From: Thalassobium sp.
Lineage (GTDB): Bacteria > Pseudomonadota > Gammaproteobacteria > Pseudomonadales > Oceanobacteraceae
DNA length: 64,000 nt
Direction: 5' to 3'
Assembly: GCA_002733205.1 (NCBI GenBank)
Contig: NVUW01000001.1
Location: 124,001-188,000, forward strand
A program made the translations under genes and the position numbers. The stretch's first letter is position 1, and every line of letters starts with the position of its first letter. The notes beneath the pieces were generated by a model. That model was not told the DNA's origin. It worked only from the letters and a program-made list of their open reading frames with translations, and ran no database searches. Positions 54,116 to 61,994 of the stretch are shown here, piece by piece.

Positions 54116-54922
54116 TTATTGCAGGCTTCCAGTACAGGTTTTTAACATCACGTCACCACCGGCACTGTTCAGCAGAGTATTAACGGTATCGTTCATGGTC
54201 TGCAGGCTAAGAGGCCAGTCGGGTGATTTTTTGCTGCGCGGAAAAATCATATAAGCCACGGCGCCGGAAGGCGTACCGGCACCGGTTCTTGGATTCGGGT
54301 TATCGCCGCCCAGAGCACTGGCGAGCGCAATCGACATTTCCCCCAACATCGCTCTGGCCGGGCCAATATCCGCAATAATAAAAGGCGAAGATTGACCATT
54401 ACTCAGATTCAGCGCATACCCAAAATCGCCTAATGCTCCGGTGCCTTTCTTTTTATAAAAATCACCGGGAAATACCAGATACGGCACAGAGCGGGAATCG
54501 ACATAACGCTGCGGATCAGTCACCGCTTTCTGTTCATCCTGCAGGGATGTACGCGAAACTAAAAAGCCTTTAAAAGTGCCCTCTGGCTGCACATAAGCCT
54601 GCGCCGGATTATCCGGGCCAGCGACAATGGCCGAACGCCACCAGCTGTGTTTTGGATACCCCCCATTGGCCGGACAATCCAGTCCTTTAAAGCCTTCGCC
54701 CTGCGTACAGTGCAGGCTGACATCATCCGGGTGATAGGCATTGGGCGCACCATCGGCATCCACCCTGACCTCATTAGCGGTAAACAGATAAGCGTTCTGC
54801 TCACTGTGATGCAACAATGCCGTACCCTGAAACTGATCCCACGCCGTGAAAACACAGCCGGATTCGGCCATCACCTGCGATACACACAGCGGCAGCATAA
54901 TAAGAAGAGCCATTCCTTTCAT
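54116..54922 (-). CDS. Secreted glycoside hydrolase family 75 chitosanase-like protein
   Basis: 268 residues from the ATG at 54922 (MKGMALLIMLPLCVSQVMAES) with a signal peptide ending VMA-E. The mature part contains VFPGDFYKKKGTGALGDFGYAL and the GH75-like core PFIIADIGPARAMLGEMSIALASALG. There an Asp and a Glu separated by ten residues correspond to the catalytic pair of fungal GH75 chitosanases. The later VAYMIFPRSKK strand also fits. Cysteines at positions such as SGCVFTAW, SLHCTQGEGFKGLDCP and TCTGS suggest disulfides. The call depends on the GH75 pattern and is moderate. Confidence 0.68.
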   Translation of the reverse strand: MKGMALLIMLPLCVSQVMAESGCVFTAWDQFQGTALLHHSEQNAYLFTANEVRVDADGAPNAYHPDDVSLHCTQGEGFKGLDCPANGGYPKHSWWRSAIVAGPDNPAQAYVQPEGTFKGFLVSRTSLQDEQKAVTDPQRYVDSRSVPYLVFPGDFYKKKGTGALGDFGYALNLSNGQSSPFIIADIGPARAMLGEMSIALASALGGDNPNPRTGAGTPSGAVAYMIFPRSKKSPDWPLSLQTMNDTVNTLLNSAGGDVMLKTCTGSLQ

Positions 54923-55104
54923 AGTGATTCTATCGCCCTGACAACACAAAGAACGTTGAGTCTATCGGACACATCCACAGAAAACACCCGCAGGCGGTAT
55001 CAGACGCATGTATGTACAGGTTGTTACTGACAAAAAACAGCAGAAGCCACAGCCCTTTTCCATTAACATCGATTCAACTTAAGCCCTGAAGAACGGAGAA
55101 CCCG

Positions 55105-55524
55105 ATGCCAAAACTCACTCTGTTTTACGATGGCCACTGCCCGCTTTGTGTACGCGAAATGCGTCACCTGACCCGGCTTGATCGTGCGCAGAATATGCAA
55201 CTGGTCGATATCCAACGTGAGGACTTCAGCGAACACTGGCCGCAGGTTAATAAAGCAGAAGCCAGCAGCATCTTGCTGGCCGTGCAGGACAACGGTGAAT
55301 GGTTACGCGGCCTTGATGTTACTCACCGCGCCTGGCAACTGGTCGGCAAGGGCTATTGGATTGCGCCCTTACGCTGGCCGGTTATCCGCTTGCTCGCCGA
55401 TCAGGTTTACCTGTGGTTTGCGCGCAACCGTTACCGGATTTCCGGCTGGCTCACCGGCCAGCAGCGATGTGAGGCCTGTGCGATTAATGGCTGTGATATT
55501 ACGGATAAAAAGCAGGGCAAGTGA
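55105..55524 (+). CDS. DCC (DUF393) family thiol-disulfide oxidoreductase-like protein
   Basis: 139 residues with the family start LTLFYDGHCPLCVREMRHL (Asp followed by Cys-x2-Cys near residues 13-16). The middle is IAPLRWPVIRLLADQVYLWFARNRYRIS, as usual for DUF393, and extra cysteines lie in CEACAING near the end. Members are predicted thioredoxin-like proteins of unknown partner. GAACGGAGAA precedes the ATG. It is separated from its neighbours by repeat-containing gaps. Confidence 0.88.
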   Translation: MPKLTLFYDGHCPLCVREMRHLTRLDRAQNMQLVDIQREDFSEHWPQVNKAEASSILLAVQDNGEWLRGLDVTHRAWQLVGKGYWIAPLRWPVIRLLADQVYLWFARNRYRISGWLTGQQRCEACAINGCDITDKKQGK

Positions 55525-55565
55525 TAGTAGCCGCTGCGTGGGCTGACTCTTTGAGGGGGCCGGCT

Positions 55566-55645
55566 CACTACTACGCTCTGCGTAGTAGTGCCTGCCGCTT
55601 TGTTTGTTCTGGAAAGGATTGTGCTCTGAGTCATAGCCGCTGCGC
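55566..55645 (+). repeat. Dispersed repeat with 11-bp-arm hairpin, copy 1 (second copy at 60021)
   Basis: Arms CACTACTACGC (55566-55576) and GCGTAGTAGTG (55580-55590) around TCT, followed by a conserved tail CCTGCCGCTTT...GTTCTGGAAA...GATTGTGCTCTGAGT. The same hairpin and tail, with a few changes, occur at 60021-60100. Related flanking words (CTCTTTGAGGGG, TAGCCGCTGCG) also recur. Confidence 0.88.
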
Positions 55646-55718
55646 GGGTTAGCTTTTGTTTTTTAATAAAAGCCTATGCGGGACAAAAGCTGGCCCGCAC
55701 AACGACTTGTCAAAAAAC

Positions 55719-57398
55719 TCATCCCGCAACAGGCTGCTTAGCCTCATCCTCCGCCTGCTTACGCAGCATAAAACGCTGAATTTTTCCGCTGGAGGTTTTC
55801 GGCAGCTCAGCAACAAATTCAATCTCACGCGGGAAAGAATGGGTCGACAGGCATTTACGCACATGCTGCTGTAATTCTTTCGCCAGCGCCTCATCGCTGA
55901 AATATTCCGGGCGTAACACCACATAGGCTTTCACAATGGCACCACGCTCGGCATCGGGTTTACCCACCACCGCGCTTTCTATTACTGCCGGATGTTCGAG
56001 CAACGCACTTTCAACTTCGGCCGGGCCGATACGGTAACCGGCGGAGGCAATAATATCGTCGTCGCGGCCGGTGTAAGAATGCGAGCCGTCGCCATTGCTG
56101 ACTACCAAATCGCCAGTCAGATAATACTGACCTTTATAAGGTTTTTTCGCATCGCCCATATAACCCTGAAAAAAGAACAGCGGCGAGTTATCCATATCCA
56201 CCGCCAGCTCGCCGGTTTCGCCAGGTGCCACTTCTTTGCCATAAGGATCGAGCGCAACCAGGCGATAGCCGGGTATCTCATATCCCATACTGGCATCACG
56301 GTGCATATGATCAAACTCGTGGAAATTCGCCGAGGTCATACCGGTTTCGGTCTGGCCATACTGATCACACACACGGCAGTTCAGCATACGCTGTGCCCAG
56401 CTGACAATTTCCGGATTCAGCGGTTCACCGGCACTGCTGGCTACGCGCAGATTAATCTCCGGATAGTTTTTTAATAAATCATCATTGGCTTTTAATAAAC
56501 GATACGCCGTTGGCGCTGCCGCCAGATTGGTAATGGCGTATTTACGTAAAAATTCAAAGGTATTGTCGGCGGTAAAACCGGCTTCGTTAAAATGAATGGT
56601 CGCACCCAACTGCAGCGGCGCCACAATGCCGTAATACAAACCATAGGCCCAGCCCGGATCGGCAACGTTCCAGAATTTATCGTCAGCACGCAAACCCACG
56701 GCGTATTTCATATACATATGAAAGGCCATTAATGCCCGCGCCGGAACCACCAGACCTTTGGCTTTGCCGGTGGTGCCGGAGGTAAACATCTGCAGCATCG
56801 GATCATCGGCACCAATTAAAACCGGCTCAAAGCTGTCTGATTGTTTGGCCAGCTCGGCTTCGAACAGAAAATCCGGCTTACCTGTCACACTATCCACACC
56901 TTTCACAACATCGGCAGAATCCGCGACCAGCATGCTGGGTGGCAAGCCTTTAACATCGGCCAGCTTGGGCCACTGTTCCGGATTGGTAATAATCAGCTTA
57001 CTTTGCGCCTGTTCAAGACGGTATTCGATTGCGCCGGAACCAAACGCGGTAAACAATGGCTGATATACTGCACCGGCTTTCAGAGTACCGAGCACACAAA
57101 TGAGTAATTCCGGGGTGCGTGGCAACAGACAAGCCACACGGTCGCCGGGGCCAATGCCCTGAGCTTTAAGAAAACCGGCAAAGCGCGCCGCACGCTGCTG
57201 AAGCTCGGCAAAGGTAATTTCGCCGGTTGAGCCATCAATGCGCTCGTAACGCAGGGCAACCCGGGTTGGATCTCCGGCATGGCGGTCGCAGATTTCGGTG
57301 CAAACATTAAGACCTTGGTCGAAGTCAGAACAGAACTGCTGTTTGAGAGAATCGACAGAAAAACCGCTGACGAAGGCGTCATAGCTCATAGTGTGCAT
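55719..57398 (-). CDS. Acyl-CoA synthetase (AMP-forming, ANL superfamily)
   Basis: 559 residues. Adenylating motifs are complete: MFTSGTTGKAKGLVVPARAL (P-loop), CDQYGQTETGM (A5), YLTGDLVVSNGDGSHSYTGRDDDIIASAGYRIGP (A7-A8), and the A10 lysine in TSSGKIQRFMLR. The pattern fits medium-chain or acetyl/propionyl-type synthetases (about 560 residues). The true acyl chain cannot be told. ATG at 57398 or 57389. It is divergent from an AraC regulator, its likely controller, and lies 3.3 kb from a beta-oxidation operon. Confidence 0.92.
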   Translation of the reverse strand: MHTMSYDAFVSGFSVDSLKQQFCSDFDQGLNVCTEICDRHAGDPTRVALRYERIDGSTGEITFAELQQRAARFAGFLKAQGIGPGDRVACLLPRTPELLICVLGTLKAGAVYQPLFTAFGSGAIEYRLEQAQSKLIITNPEQWPKLADVKGLPPSMLVADSADVVKGVDSVTGKPDFLFEAELAKQSDSFEPVLIGADDPMLQMFTSGTTGKAKGLVVPARALMAFHMYMKYAVGLRADDKFWNVADPGWAYGLYYGIVAPLQLGATIHFNEAGFTADNTFEFLRKYAITNLAAAPTAYRLLKANDDLLKNYPEINLRVASSAGEPLNPEIVSWAQRMLNCRVCDQYGQTETGMTSANFHEFDHMHRDASMGYEIPGYRLVALDPYGKEVAPGETGELAVDMDNSPLFFFQGYMGDAKKPYKGQYYLTGDLVVSNGDGSHSYTGRDDDIIASAGYRIGPAEVESALLEHPAVIESAVVGKPDAERGAIVKAYVVLRPEYFSDEALAKELQQHVRKCLSTHSFPREIEFVAELPKTSSGKIQRFMLRKQAEDEAKQPVAG

Positions 57399-57455
57399 AG
57401 TGCTTTACCCTGTTGTTCTTGTTGTGCGCATCATGGTTGTCTGCGCGGGCGTTTA

Positions 57456-57490
57456 TCAGGGCCTGTTTAAATAGTGTCGACAGGCCCTGA
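57456..57490. repeat. Palindromic dispersed repeat (TCAGGGCCTGT/ACAGGCCCTGA)
   Basis: Perfect 11-base arms TCAGGGCCTGT (57456-57466) and ACAGGCCCTGA (57480-57490) around a 13-base loop. It lies in the 263-base gap between the divergent synthetase and AraC genes. Related versions occur at 35952-35984 and 38234-38266, with half-sites at 21369 and 48656. Confidence 0.85.
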
Positions 57491-57661
57491 CATGCGATTC
57501 ACCCATGCTAAGACAAGGCAGGCGACAAACAGAATGACAGGATTAAGCAGATAACTTAACAACTTTTGCGCACAACCAAAGCGCTGATGCCAGGCCAGCC
57601 GCTCAGTCCGGACGCCCGGGCCAGACACTGGTAAAAACAACGCAGGACAGACGATATTGTT

Positions 57662-58666
57662 ATGCAAAACCTGACCTTTTCTTCGCATTATGCCCGCGCC
57701 GCCCTCTACGGGCTGGAACAGAAAAAAGGCGATTGCTCGACCCTGCTGCAGGCAAAAAATATCGACCCCAACCTGATCCGCGAGCCATTGGCGCGTATCC
57801 CCACCGATCAGTTTGTGCGCCTGTTCCGCCTGATCTGGAAAGCGCTGGATGACGAGTTTATGGGACGTACCATCACGCCCTGTAAAGTCGGGCATTTTCA
57901 TCTTATGGGCTCACTGGCGGTACACGCCAATAATCTTGAAGAAGTACTGCGCGAAAGCATCCGCTGTTATCGTTTATTTACCGACGAAATAGAAATCAGC
58001 CTGAACCTCGATGGTAACGATGCCGAACTGAGCCTGACCCATCATAATCCGCAGCTCGACCCCGATGCCTTTTTGGTCGAATGGTTATTACTGGTCTGGC
58101 ACCGCCTGACCGGCTGGCTGATTGACCGTAAAATTGTGCTCAGCCAGGCCACATTCACACACGCCCTGCCACCGCATTTTGATGAATACCGTTTTGTATT
58201 TCCCACCCGCTGTTTTTTTGGCCGCGAGCGCAACAGCCTGTTTTTCAGTAAAAACCTGCTTTCTATGCCGGTGGTGCGCACACCCGCCGAGCTGGATGAA
58301 TTTATTAATAATTCACCACGTGATCTGATTGTCTGGACCGACGAAGACGACAGCATCACCACCCAGGTGCGCCGCCTGCTTGAAGCCGGCGATACCAGCA
58401 GTCTGCCGAACCTCGACTGGGTGGCCGAGCAACTGCACATGACCTCCTACACCCTGTGCCGCAAATTAAAAGCCGAAGGCAGCGCCTATCAGAAAATTAA
58501 AGATAACCTGCGCCGCGATCAGGCCGTGGTGATGCTGACCCGGCAAAATCTCAGTATTGCTGAAATATCCAGCCAGCTGGGTTTTGCCGAACCGGGAGCG
58601 TTTTCACGCGCATTTAAAGGCTGGACCGGGGTAAGCCCGCTGGCGTACCGGCAACAGGATCAATAA
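57662..58666 (+). CDS. AraC-family transcriptional regulator (Arabinose_bd N-terminal domain)
   Basis: 334 residues. The N-terminal sensor part (about 1-200) has the Arabinose_bd-type layout (PTDQFVRLFRLIWKALDDEFMG, HFHLMGSLAVHANNLEEVL). The C-terminal two helix-turn-helix units follow: VAEQLHMTSYTLCRKLKAEG (about 255-274) and ISSQLGFAEPGAFSRAFKGWTGVSPLAYR. Family members such as OruR and ArgR-like regulators often control fatty-acid, ester or amine catabolism. It is divergent from the acyl-CoA synthetase and likely regulates it. Confidence 0.93.
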   Translation: MQNLTFSSHYARAALYGLEQKKGDCSTLLQAKNIDPNLIREPLARIPTDQFVRLFRLIWKALDDEFMGRTITPCKVGHFHLMGSLAVHANNLEEVLRESIRCYRLFTDEIEISLNLDGNDAELSLTHHNPQLDPDAFLVEWLLLVWHRLTGWLIDRKIVLSQATFTHALPPHFDEYRFVFPTRCFFGRERNSLFFSKNLLSMPVVRTPAELDEFINNSPRDLIVWTDEDDSITTQVRRLLEAGDTSSLPNLDWVAEQLHMTSYTLCRKLKAEGSAYQKIKDNLRRDQAVVMLTRQNLSIAEISSQLGFAEPGAFSRAFKGWTGVSPLAYRQQDQ

Positions 58667-58750
58667 CTGGCCTGCAAAGCAATTTAGTATTAGCAGAATT
58701 ACTGGAGTGTTTCGTGGCGCTGGCTTGGTTGGGGCTCGTCGAAGAGAGAT

Positions 58751-59000
58751 GGCCCTTCGACTGCTTCGCGCTCAGGGCGAACGGGCCTGTATAAATACCG
58801 TTCGCTCTGAGCAGCGAGCCTTTCGACAAGCTCAAGAGAACGTGTCTAAATAAATACCATTCGCCCTGAGCATCGAGCCTTTCGACAAGCTCAAGAGAGC
58901 GTATCTAAATAAATACCGCTCGCCCTGAGCAGCGAGCCTTTCGACAAGCTCAAGAGAGGGTGTCTATATAAACACCGTTCGCCCTGAGCTTGTCGAAGGG
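58751..59000. repeat. 59-bp tandem repeat array (about four units)
   Basis: TTTCGACAAGCTCAAGAGA begins at 58821, 58880 and 58939, an exact 59-base period. Each unit also carries (C/T)GCCCTGAGCA(G/T)CGAGCC and TAAATACC. The array is bounded by inverted versions (CCCTTCGACTGC at the left and CCCTGAGCTTGTCGAAGGG at the right). So the ends can form a long hairpin with the units. Confidence 0.93.
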
Positions 59001-59051
59001 TTAGCTGCCGCCCGGCCTTACGATCAATTCTGTCCGCGATAAAGCCGAGAC

Positions 59052-59077
59052 CTGTGGGAGCGGCTTTCAGCCGCGAT
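59052..59077. repeat. REP-like element copy 1
   Basis: CTGTGGGAGCGGCTTTCAGC followed by CGCGAT: the GTGGGAGCGG head plus hairpin GCGGCT/AGCCGC is the pseudomonad REP signature. A second one is at 60261-60286. No RAYT transposase is in the window. Confidence 0.82.
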
Positions 59078-59130
59078 AACACTGGCAAAACCACCATCAT
59101 TGGAGGAGGAACGACGAAGCAATCCCAGCT

Positions 59131-59318
59131 ACTTATAACCAGTTTTATCAACCAATTGAATCCACGCCCCAAATTCAGTACTCTCGACCAAAGCAGGGAT
59201 GCCGCTATACCGTAAGAACATACCGTCCAAACGACCGCCCTCCCCGCCTACCACTCCGGATATAACACCACGCTATTCCTGCCCTGCGTTAATAAGGACG
59301 GGCGGTAGCTTGTCTTAA
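59131..59318 (+). repeat. Structured dispersed repeat, copy B (first copy at 26130-26337)
   Basis: Shares TTCAGTACTCTCG, AGCAGGGATGCCGC, CCGCCCTCC, CACGCTATTCCTG and TAAGGA-GGGCGG-AGC with copy A in the same order. The pairing CCGCCCTCC with GGACGGGCGG matches CCGCCCTCC with GGATGGGCGG of copy A, with a changed bulged base. Copy B is about 20 bases shorter. Confidence 0.75.
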
Positions 59319-59573
59319 AAATAAAAGCTACAATTCGACCTTGGCAAATCTACAAAGAATTAATATACGAAAGTATTTACTCCGGATTCATTAGTCATCT
59401 GGAATACGACATTGATCAATAATATAGGGATTTATCTGCCTCTTTAATGGAGATAACTATACACGAAGATTAAAACTTCTAGACTACCATGAACAACCCA
59501 ATTGTCACATAACACTGAATAAGCATTCGAATGTTCGCTCAAAGCGCTTATAACTTGGAATTTTAAAGAAATT

Positions 59574-59996
59574 ATGAAATATTTATTAATACTAGCACTA
59601 ACAATCACATCTGGATGCTCGTTTATTTCAAAGAAAACAGAAATCGCATCAATAGAAAATGTGAACGGGAACTACTGCGAGGACATCAATATCAGAAAAA
59701 CAGTTTTATTTGATGCGATAGCAGTAGGGCCTGTGCTTTTACCAATAATTCCAGCATTCCTCGTCAAACCACCCATATTCAAATTAACCATCGTAGACTG
59801 CGAGAACAACACTAGATATCCAGTAGTCATAGATAGCTCAGGATATCACTGGTTGAACACATCAAATGATTGCACGTATAAAATCAAAGTAAAAAACGAA
59901 TATGAATACATCCCACTTTGGTGGGGACAAAAGCCAGAAAAGCCTATGAAATGCTATAGTTTCTCTGAGTTAAACATGCAAAACGAACAAAAATAA
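59574..59996 (+). CDS. AT-rich lipoprotein of unknown function
   Basis: 140 residues: the signal peptide MKYLLILALTITSGC ends in a lipobox (ITSGC). A hydrophobic stretch follows (VGPVLLPIIPAFLVKPPIF, about 50-70), then a beta-rich C-terminal part containing cysteines (TIVDCENNTRYPVVID, NDCTYKIKVKN, KCYSFSEL). Base composition is far more AT-rich than the flanking genes, suggesting recent acquisition. No family recognised. It is flanked on both sides by dispersed repeats. The start ATG at 59574 lacks a strong ribosome site. Confidence 0.65.
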   Translation: MKYLLILALTITSGCSFISKKTEIASIENVNGNYCEDINIRKTVLFDAIAVGPVLLPIIPAFLVKPPIFKLTIVDCENNTRYPVVIDSSGYHWLNTSNDCTYKIKVKNEYEYIPLWWGQKPEKPMKCYSFSELNMQNEQK

Positions 59997-60020
59997 ATCT
60001 ACTTTATCCTTTAAACGAAT

Positions 60021-60100
60021 CACTACTACGCTCTGCGTAGTAGTGCCTACCGCTTTTTTGGTTCTGGAAATGATTGTGCTCTGAGTTGTAGCTGCTACTT
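60021..60100 (+). repeat. Dispersed repeat with 11-bp-arm hairpin, copy 2
   Basis: CACTACTACGC (60021-60031) and GCGTAGTAGTG (60035-60045) around TCT, then CCTACCGCTTT..GGTTCTGGAAATGATTG-type tail and GTGCTCTGAGT, matching the copy at 55566 with small changes. Confidence 0.88.
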
Positions 60101-60260
60101 GGATTAGTTTTTTGGGCTACCGCCCTATGACCTCTTTGAGGGGCCTTACCCTCACACCGGTCGGACGCTTATTCCTGACCGCCATGGATGGCGGAAATGC
60201 AGTTTTTCAGGAGCAAAAACCATCAATCACTCAACGTCCGATACAATACCAAACATCGCA

Positions 60261-60286
60261 CTGTGGGAGCGGATCTTATCCGCGTC
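60261..60286. repeat. REP-like element copy 2
   Basis: CTGTGGGAGCGGATCTTATC followed by CGCGTC: the same GTGGGAGCGG head as at 59052, with stem GCGGAT/ATCCGC. Confidence 0.8.
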
Positions 60287-60497
60287 GGAAACAGCCCTAC
60301 ATTCACTTTGATATGTAGAGTGGGCACTGCCCACCAAAAGGCCTGAACAGAAGATCGCTGAATAGTGGCTTTTTTTAGGTAACTGCGATTTATTCACGAA
60401 GCTTCGGATGTGAAAAAACGGTGGAACTATATGGCTCTTCACCGAACGTAGTGGAATGGCTATCATGGCAGAACTCAGCCTAGAGGCGATTATCGCT

Positions 60498-60600
60498 ATG
60501 GATCAGCTCACGTTATACGACCAAATTCTTGGACTTACTGCTCCATGGAAAACGAATTCCGTAGAGTTACATGACTCTGATCTTGCCCCGCTTTTAAAAA
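60498..60600 (+). pseudogene. Truncated ISL3-family transposase remnant
   Basis: The frame reads MDQLTLYDQILGLTAPWKTN then SVELHDSD. This resembles the N-terminus of ISL3-type transposases (LYxxILGLxxPWxVxxVEL). After about 30 residues the similarity ends and the frame runs into the terminator hairpin. Only the 5' stub remains. The frame extends upstream to 60456 without a similar pattern. Confidence 0.55.
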
Positions 60601-60621
60601 GCCCATACCTTACAACCCCAA

Positions 60622-60654
60622 AAAAAGCCGCTGGCCCACCGCCAGCGGCTTTTT
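60622..60654. terminator. Terminator of the thiolase operon
   Basis: Arms AAAAAGCCGCTGG and CCAGCGGCTTTTT around a seven-base loop, 22 bases after the thiolase stop (minus strand). Confidence 0.92.
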
Positions 60655-60675
60655 AATAAACGCCTTTTCTTCCCC

Positions 60676-61857
60676 CTACAGAATCTCGATAGCAACCGCC
60701 GTGGCTTCGCCACCACCAATGCAGAGAGAGGCCACGCCTTTTGTCAGGCCACGCTGTTTCAGTGCATTAATCAGGGTAACCACGATACGTGAACCGGAAG
60801 AACCAATCGGGTGGCCAAGTGCGCAGGCACCACCATTAACGTTGACTTTATTCTCATCCAGACCCAGTTCCTGAATCGCCAGCAGGCTGACGACGGCGAA
60901 GGCTTCGTTAATCTCGAATAAATCCACCTCGGCACTGTTCCAGCCAGATTTTTCCAGTACTTTTTTTATTGCACCGATAGGCGCCAGGGTAAATTCCGCC
61001 GGTAATTGCGCGTGGGTTGCATGGGCGACAATGCGTGCCAGTGGTTGCATGTTTTTCTGCAGCGCGTAGGCGCTGCTGGTCAGTACCAGCGCCGAAGCAC
61101 CATCACTGATGGAGCTGGCGTTGGCAGCGGTTATGGTGCCGTCTTTTTTAAACGCCGGTTTCAGCGTCGGGATTTTTTCCGGGCGGGCGTTACCCGGCTG
61201 TTCATCAACGTCGATCAGGGTATCGCCGTTACGACCAGATACCAATACCGCAGCAATTTCCTGTTCAAAGTGGCCGTTGTTAATCGCCGCCAGCGATTGG
61301 TTAAGCGAGCGGATGGCAAAGTTATCCATGGCTTCGCGGCTGATGCCGTATTCATCGGCGCTGCGCTGGGCAAACACGCCCATCAGGCCGCCTTCGTAGG
61401 CGTCTTCGAGGCCATCAAAAAACATGGAGTCAATAACCTGGCCGTGCCCCATGCGCATACCGGCACGCGCTTTGGGTAATAAATAAGGTGCCTGACTCAT
61501 ATTTTCCATACCGCCGGCAATCATCACGCTATTGCTGCCCGCCTTAATCTGATCGTGAGCCAGAATAATCGCCTGCATACCGGAGCCGCACATTTTATTA
61601 ACGGTTGAGCAGCCAGAGCTGTCGGGAATTCCCGCCGCACGCGACGCCTGACGCGCCGGAGCCTGACCCAGTCCGGCTGGTAACACACAGCCCATAATCA
61701 CTTCGTTAATCTCATCCGGGCTCAGGCCCGCACGCTCTATCGCAGCGGAAATAGCCACCGCGCCTAATTGCGGTGACGGTACACTGCTTAATTCGCCCAG
61801 CATACCGCCCATTGGGGTACGGGCTGCCCCACAAATAACGACGTCATTATTGTGCAT
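60676..61857 (-). CDS. Acetyl-CoA acetyltransferase (thiolase)
   Basis: 393-residue thiolase, condensing or cleaving 3-ketoacyl-CoA. The acylated cysteine lies in NKMCGSGMQA (about residue 90). The His is in NEAFAVVSL, and the second catalytic Cys and His motifs are NGGACALGHPIGSSGSR and CIGGGEATAV. It is the last gene of a minus-strand set with an acyl-CoA dehydrogenase and an SDR hydroxyacyl-CoA dehydrogenase. It probably finishes oxidation of short, medium or branched acyl chains. A 137-base gap separates it from the dehydrogenase. Confidence 0.95.
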   Translation of the reverse strand: MHNNDVVICGAARTPMGGMLGELSSVPSPQLGAVAISAAIERAGLSPDEINEVIMGCVLPAGLGQAPARQASRAAGIPDSSGCSTVNKMCGSGMQAIILAHDQIKAGSNSVMIAGGMENMSQAPYLLPKARAGMRMGHGQVIDSMFFDGLEDAYEGGLMGVFAQRSADEYGISREAMDNFAIRSLNQSLAAINNGHFEQEIAAVLVSGRNGDTLIDVDEQPGNARPEKIPTLKPAFKKDGTITAANASSISDGASALVLTSSAYALQKNMQPLARIVAHATHAQLPAEFTLAPIGAIKKVLEKSGWNSAEVDLFEINEAFAVVSLLAIQELGLDENKVNVNGGACALGHPIGSSGSRIVVTLINALKQRGLTKGVASLCIGGGEATAVAIEIL

Positions 61858-61994
61858 AGTTTGCTCCGGATGTTTCGCGGCCGACGATCCCTGGATAAAT
61901 ATTATTGCCGGATAGTCAGCCGCTTTCGTTTATATATCGGGTTTATCTGAATTGCTGTCCTGCGCTGTCGCTTTATCAGCTGCTGTTTGGGCTG

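Larger units (their letters stand above)
58667..59573. other. 907-bp repeat-rich non-coding region
   Basis: Contains the 59-bp tandem array (58751-59000), a REP-like hairpin (59052-59077) and copy B of the structured dispersed repeat (59131-59318). From about 59330 the DNA becomes AT-rich up to the lipoprotein gene. No gene recognised. Confidence 0.75.
59997..60675. other. 679-bp repeat and remnant region
   Basis: Contains copy 2 of the 11-bp-arm hairpin repeat (60021-60100), a GACCGCCATGGATGGCGG hairpin near 60178, a second REP-like hairpin (60261-60286), an ISL3-type transposase remnant (60498-60600) and the terminator at 60622-60654. No intact gene. Confidence 0.7.

Noticed and set aside
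57467..57901. 144-residue open frame on the minus strand overlapping the AraC gene
   Set aside because: It lies antisense over the start of a clear AraC regulator and the palindromic repeat; composition is not protein-like and no ribosome site is seen.
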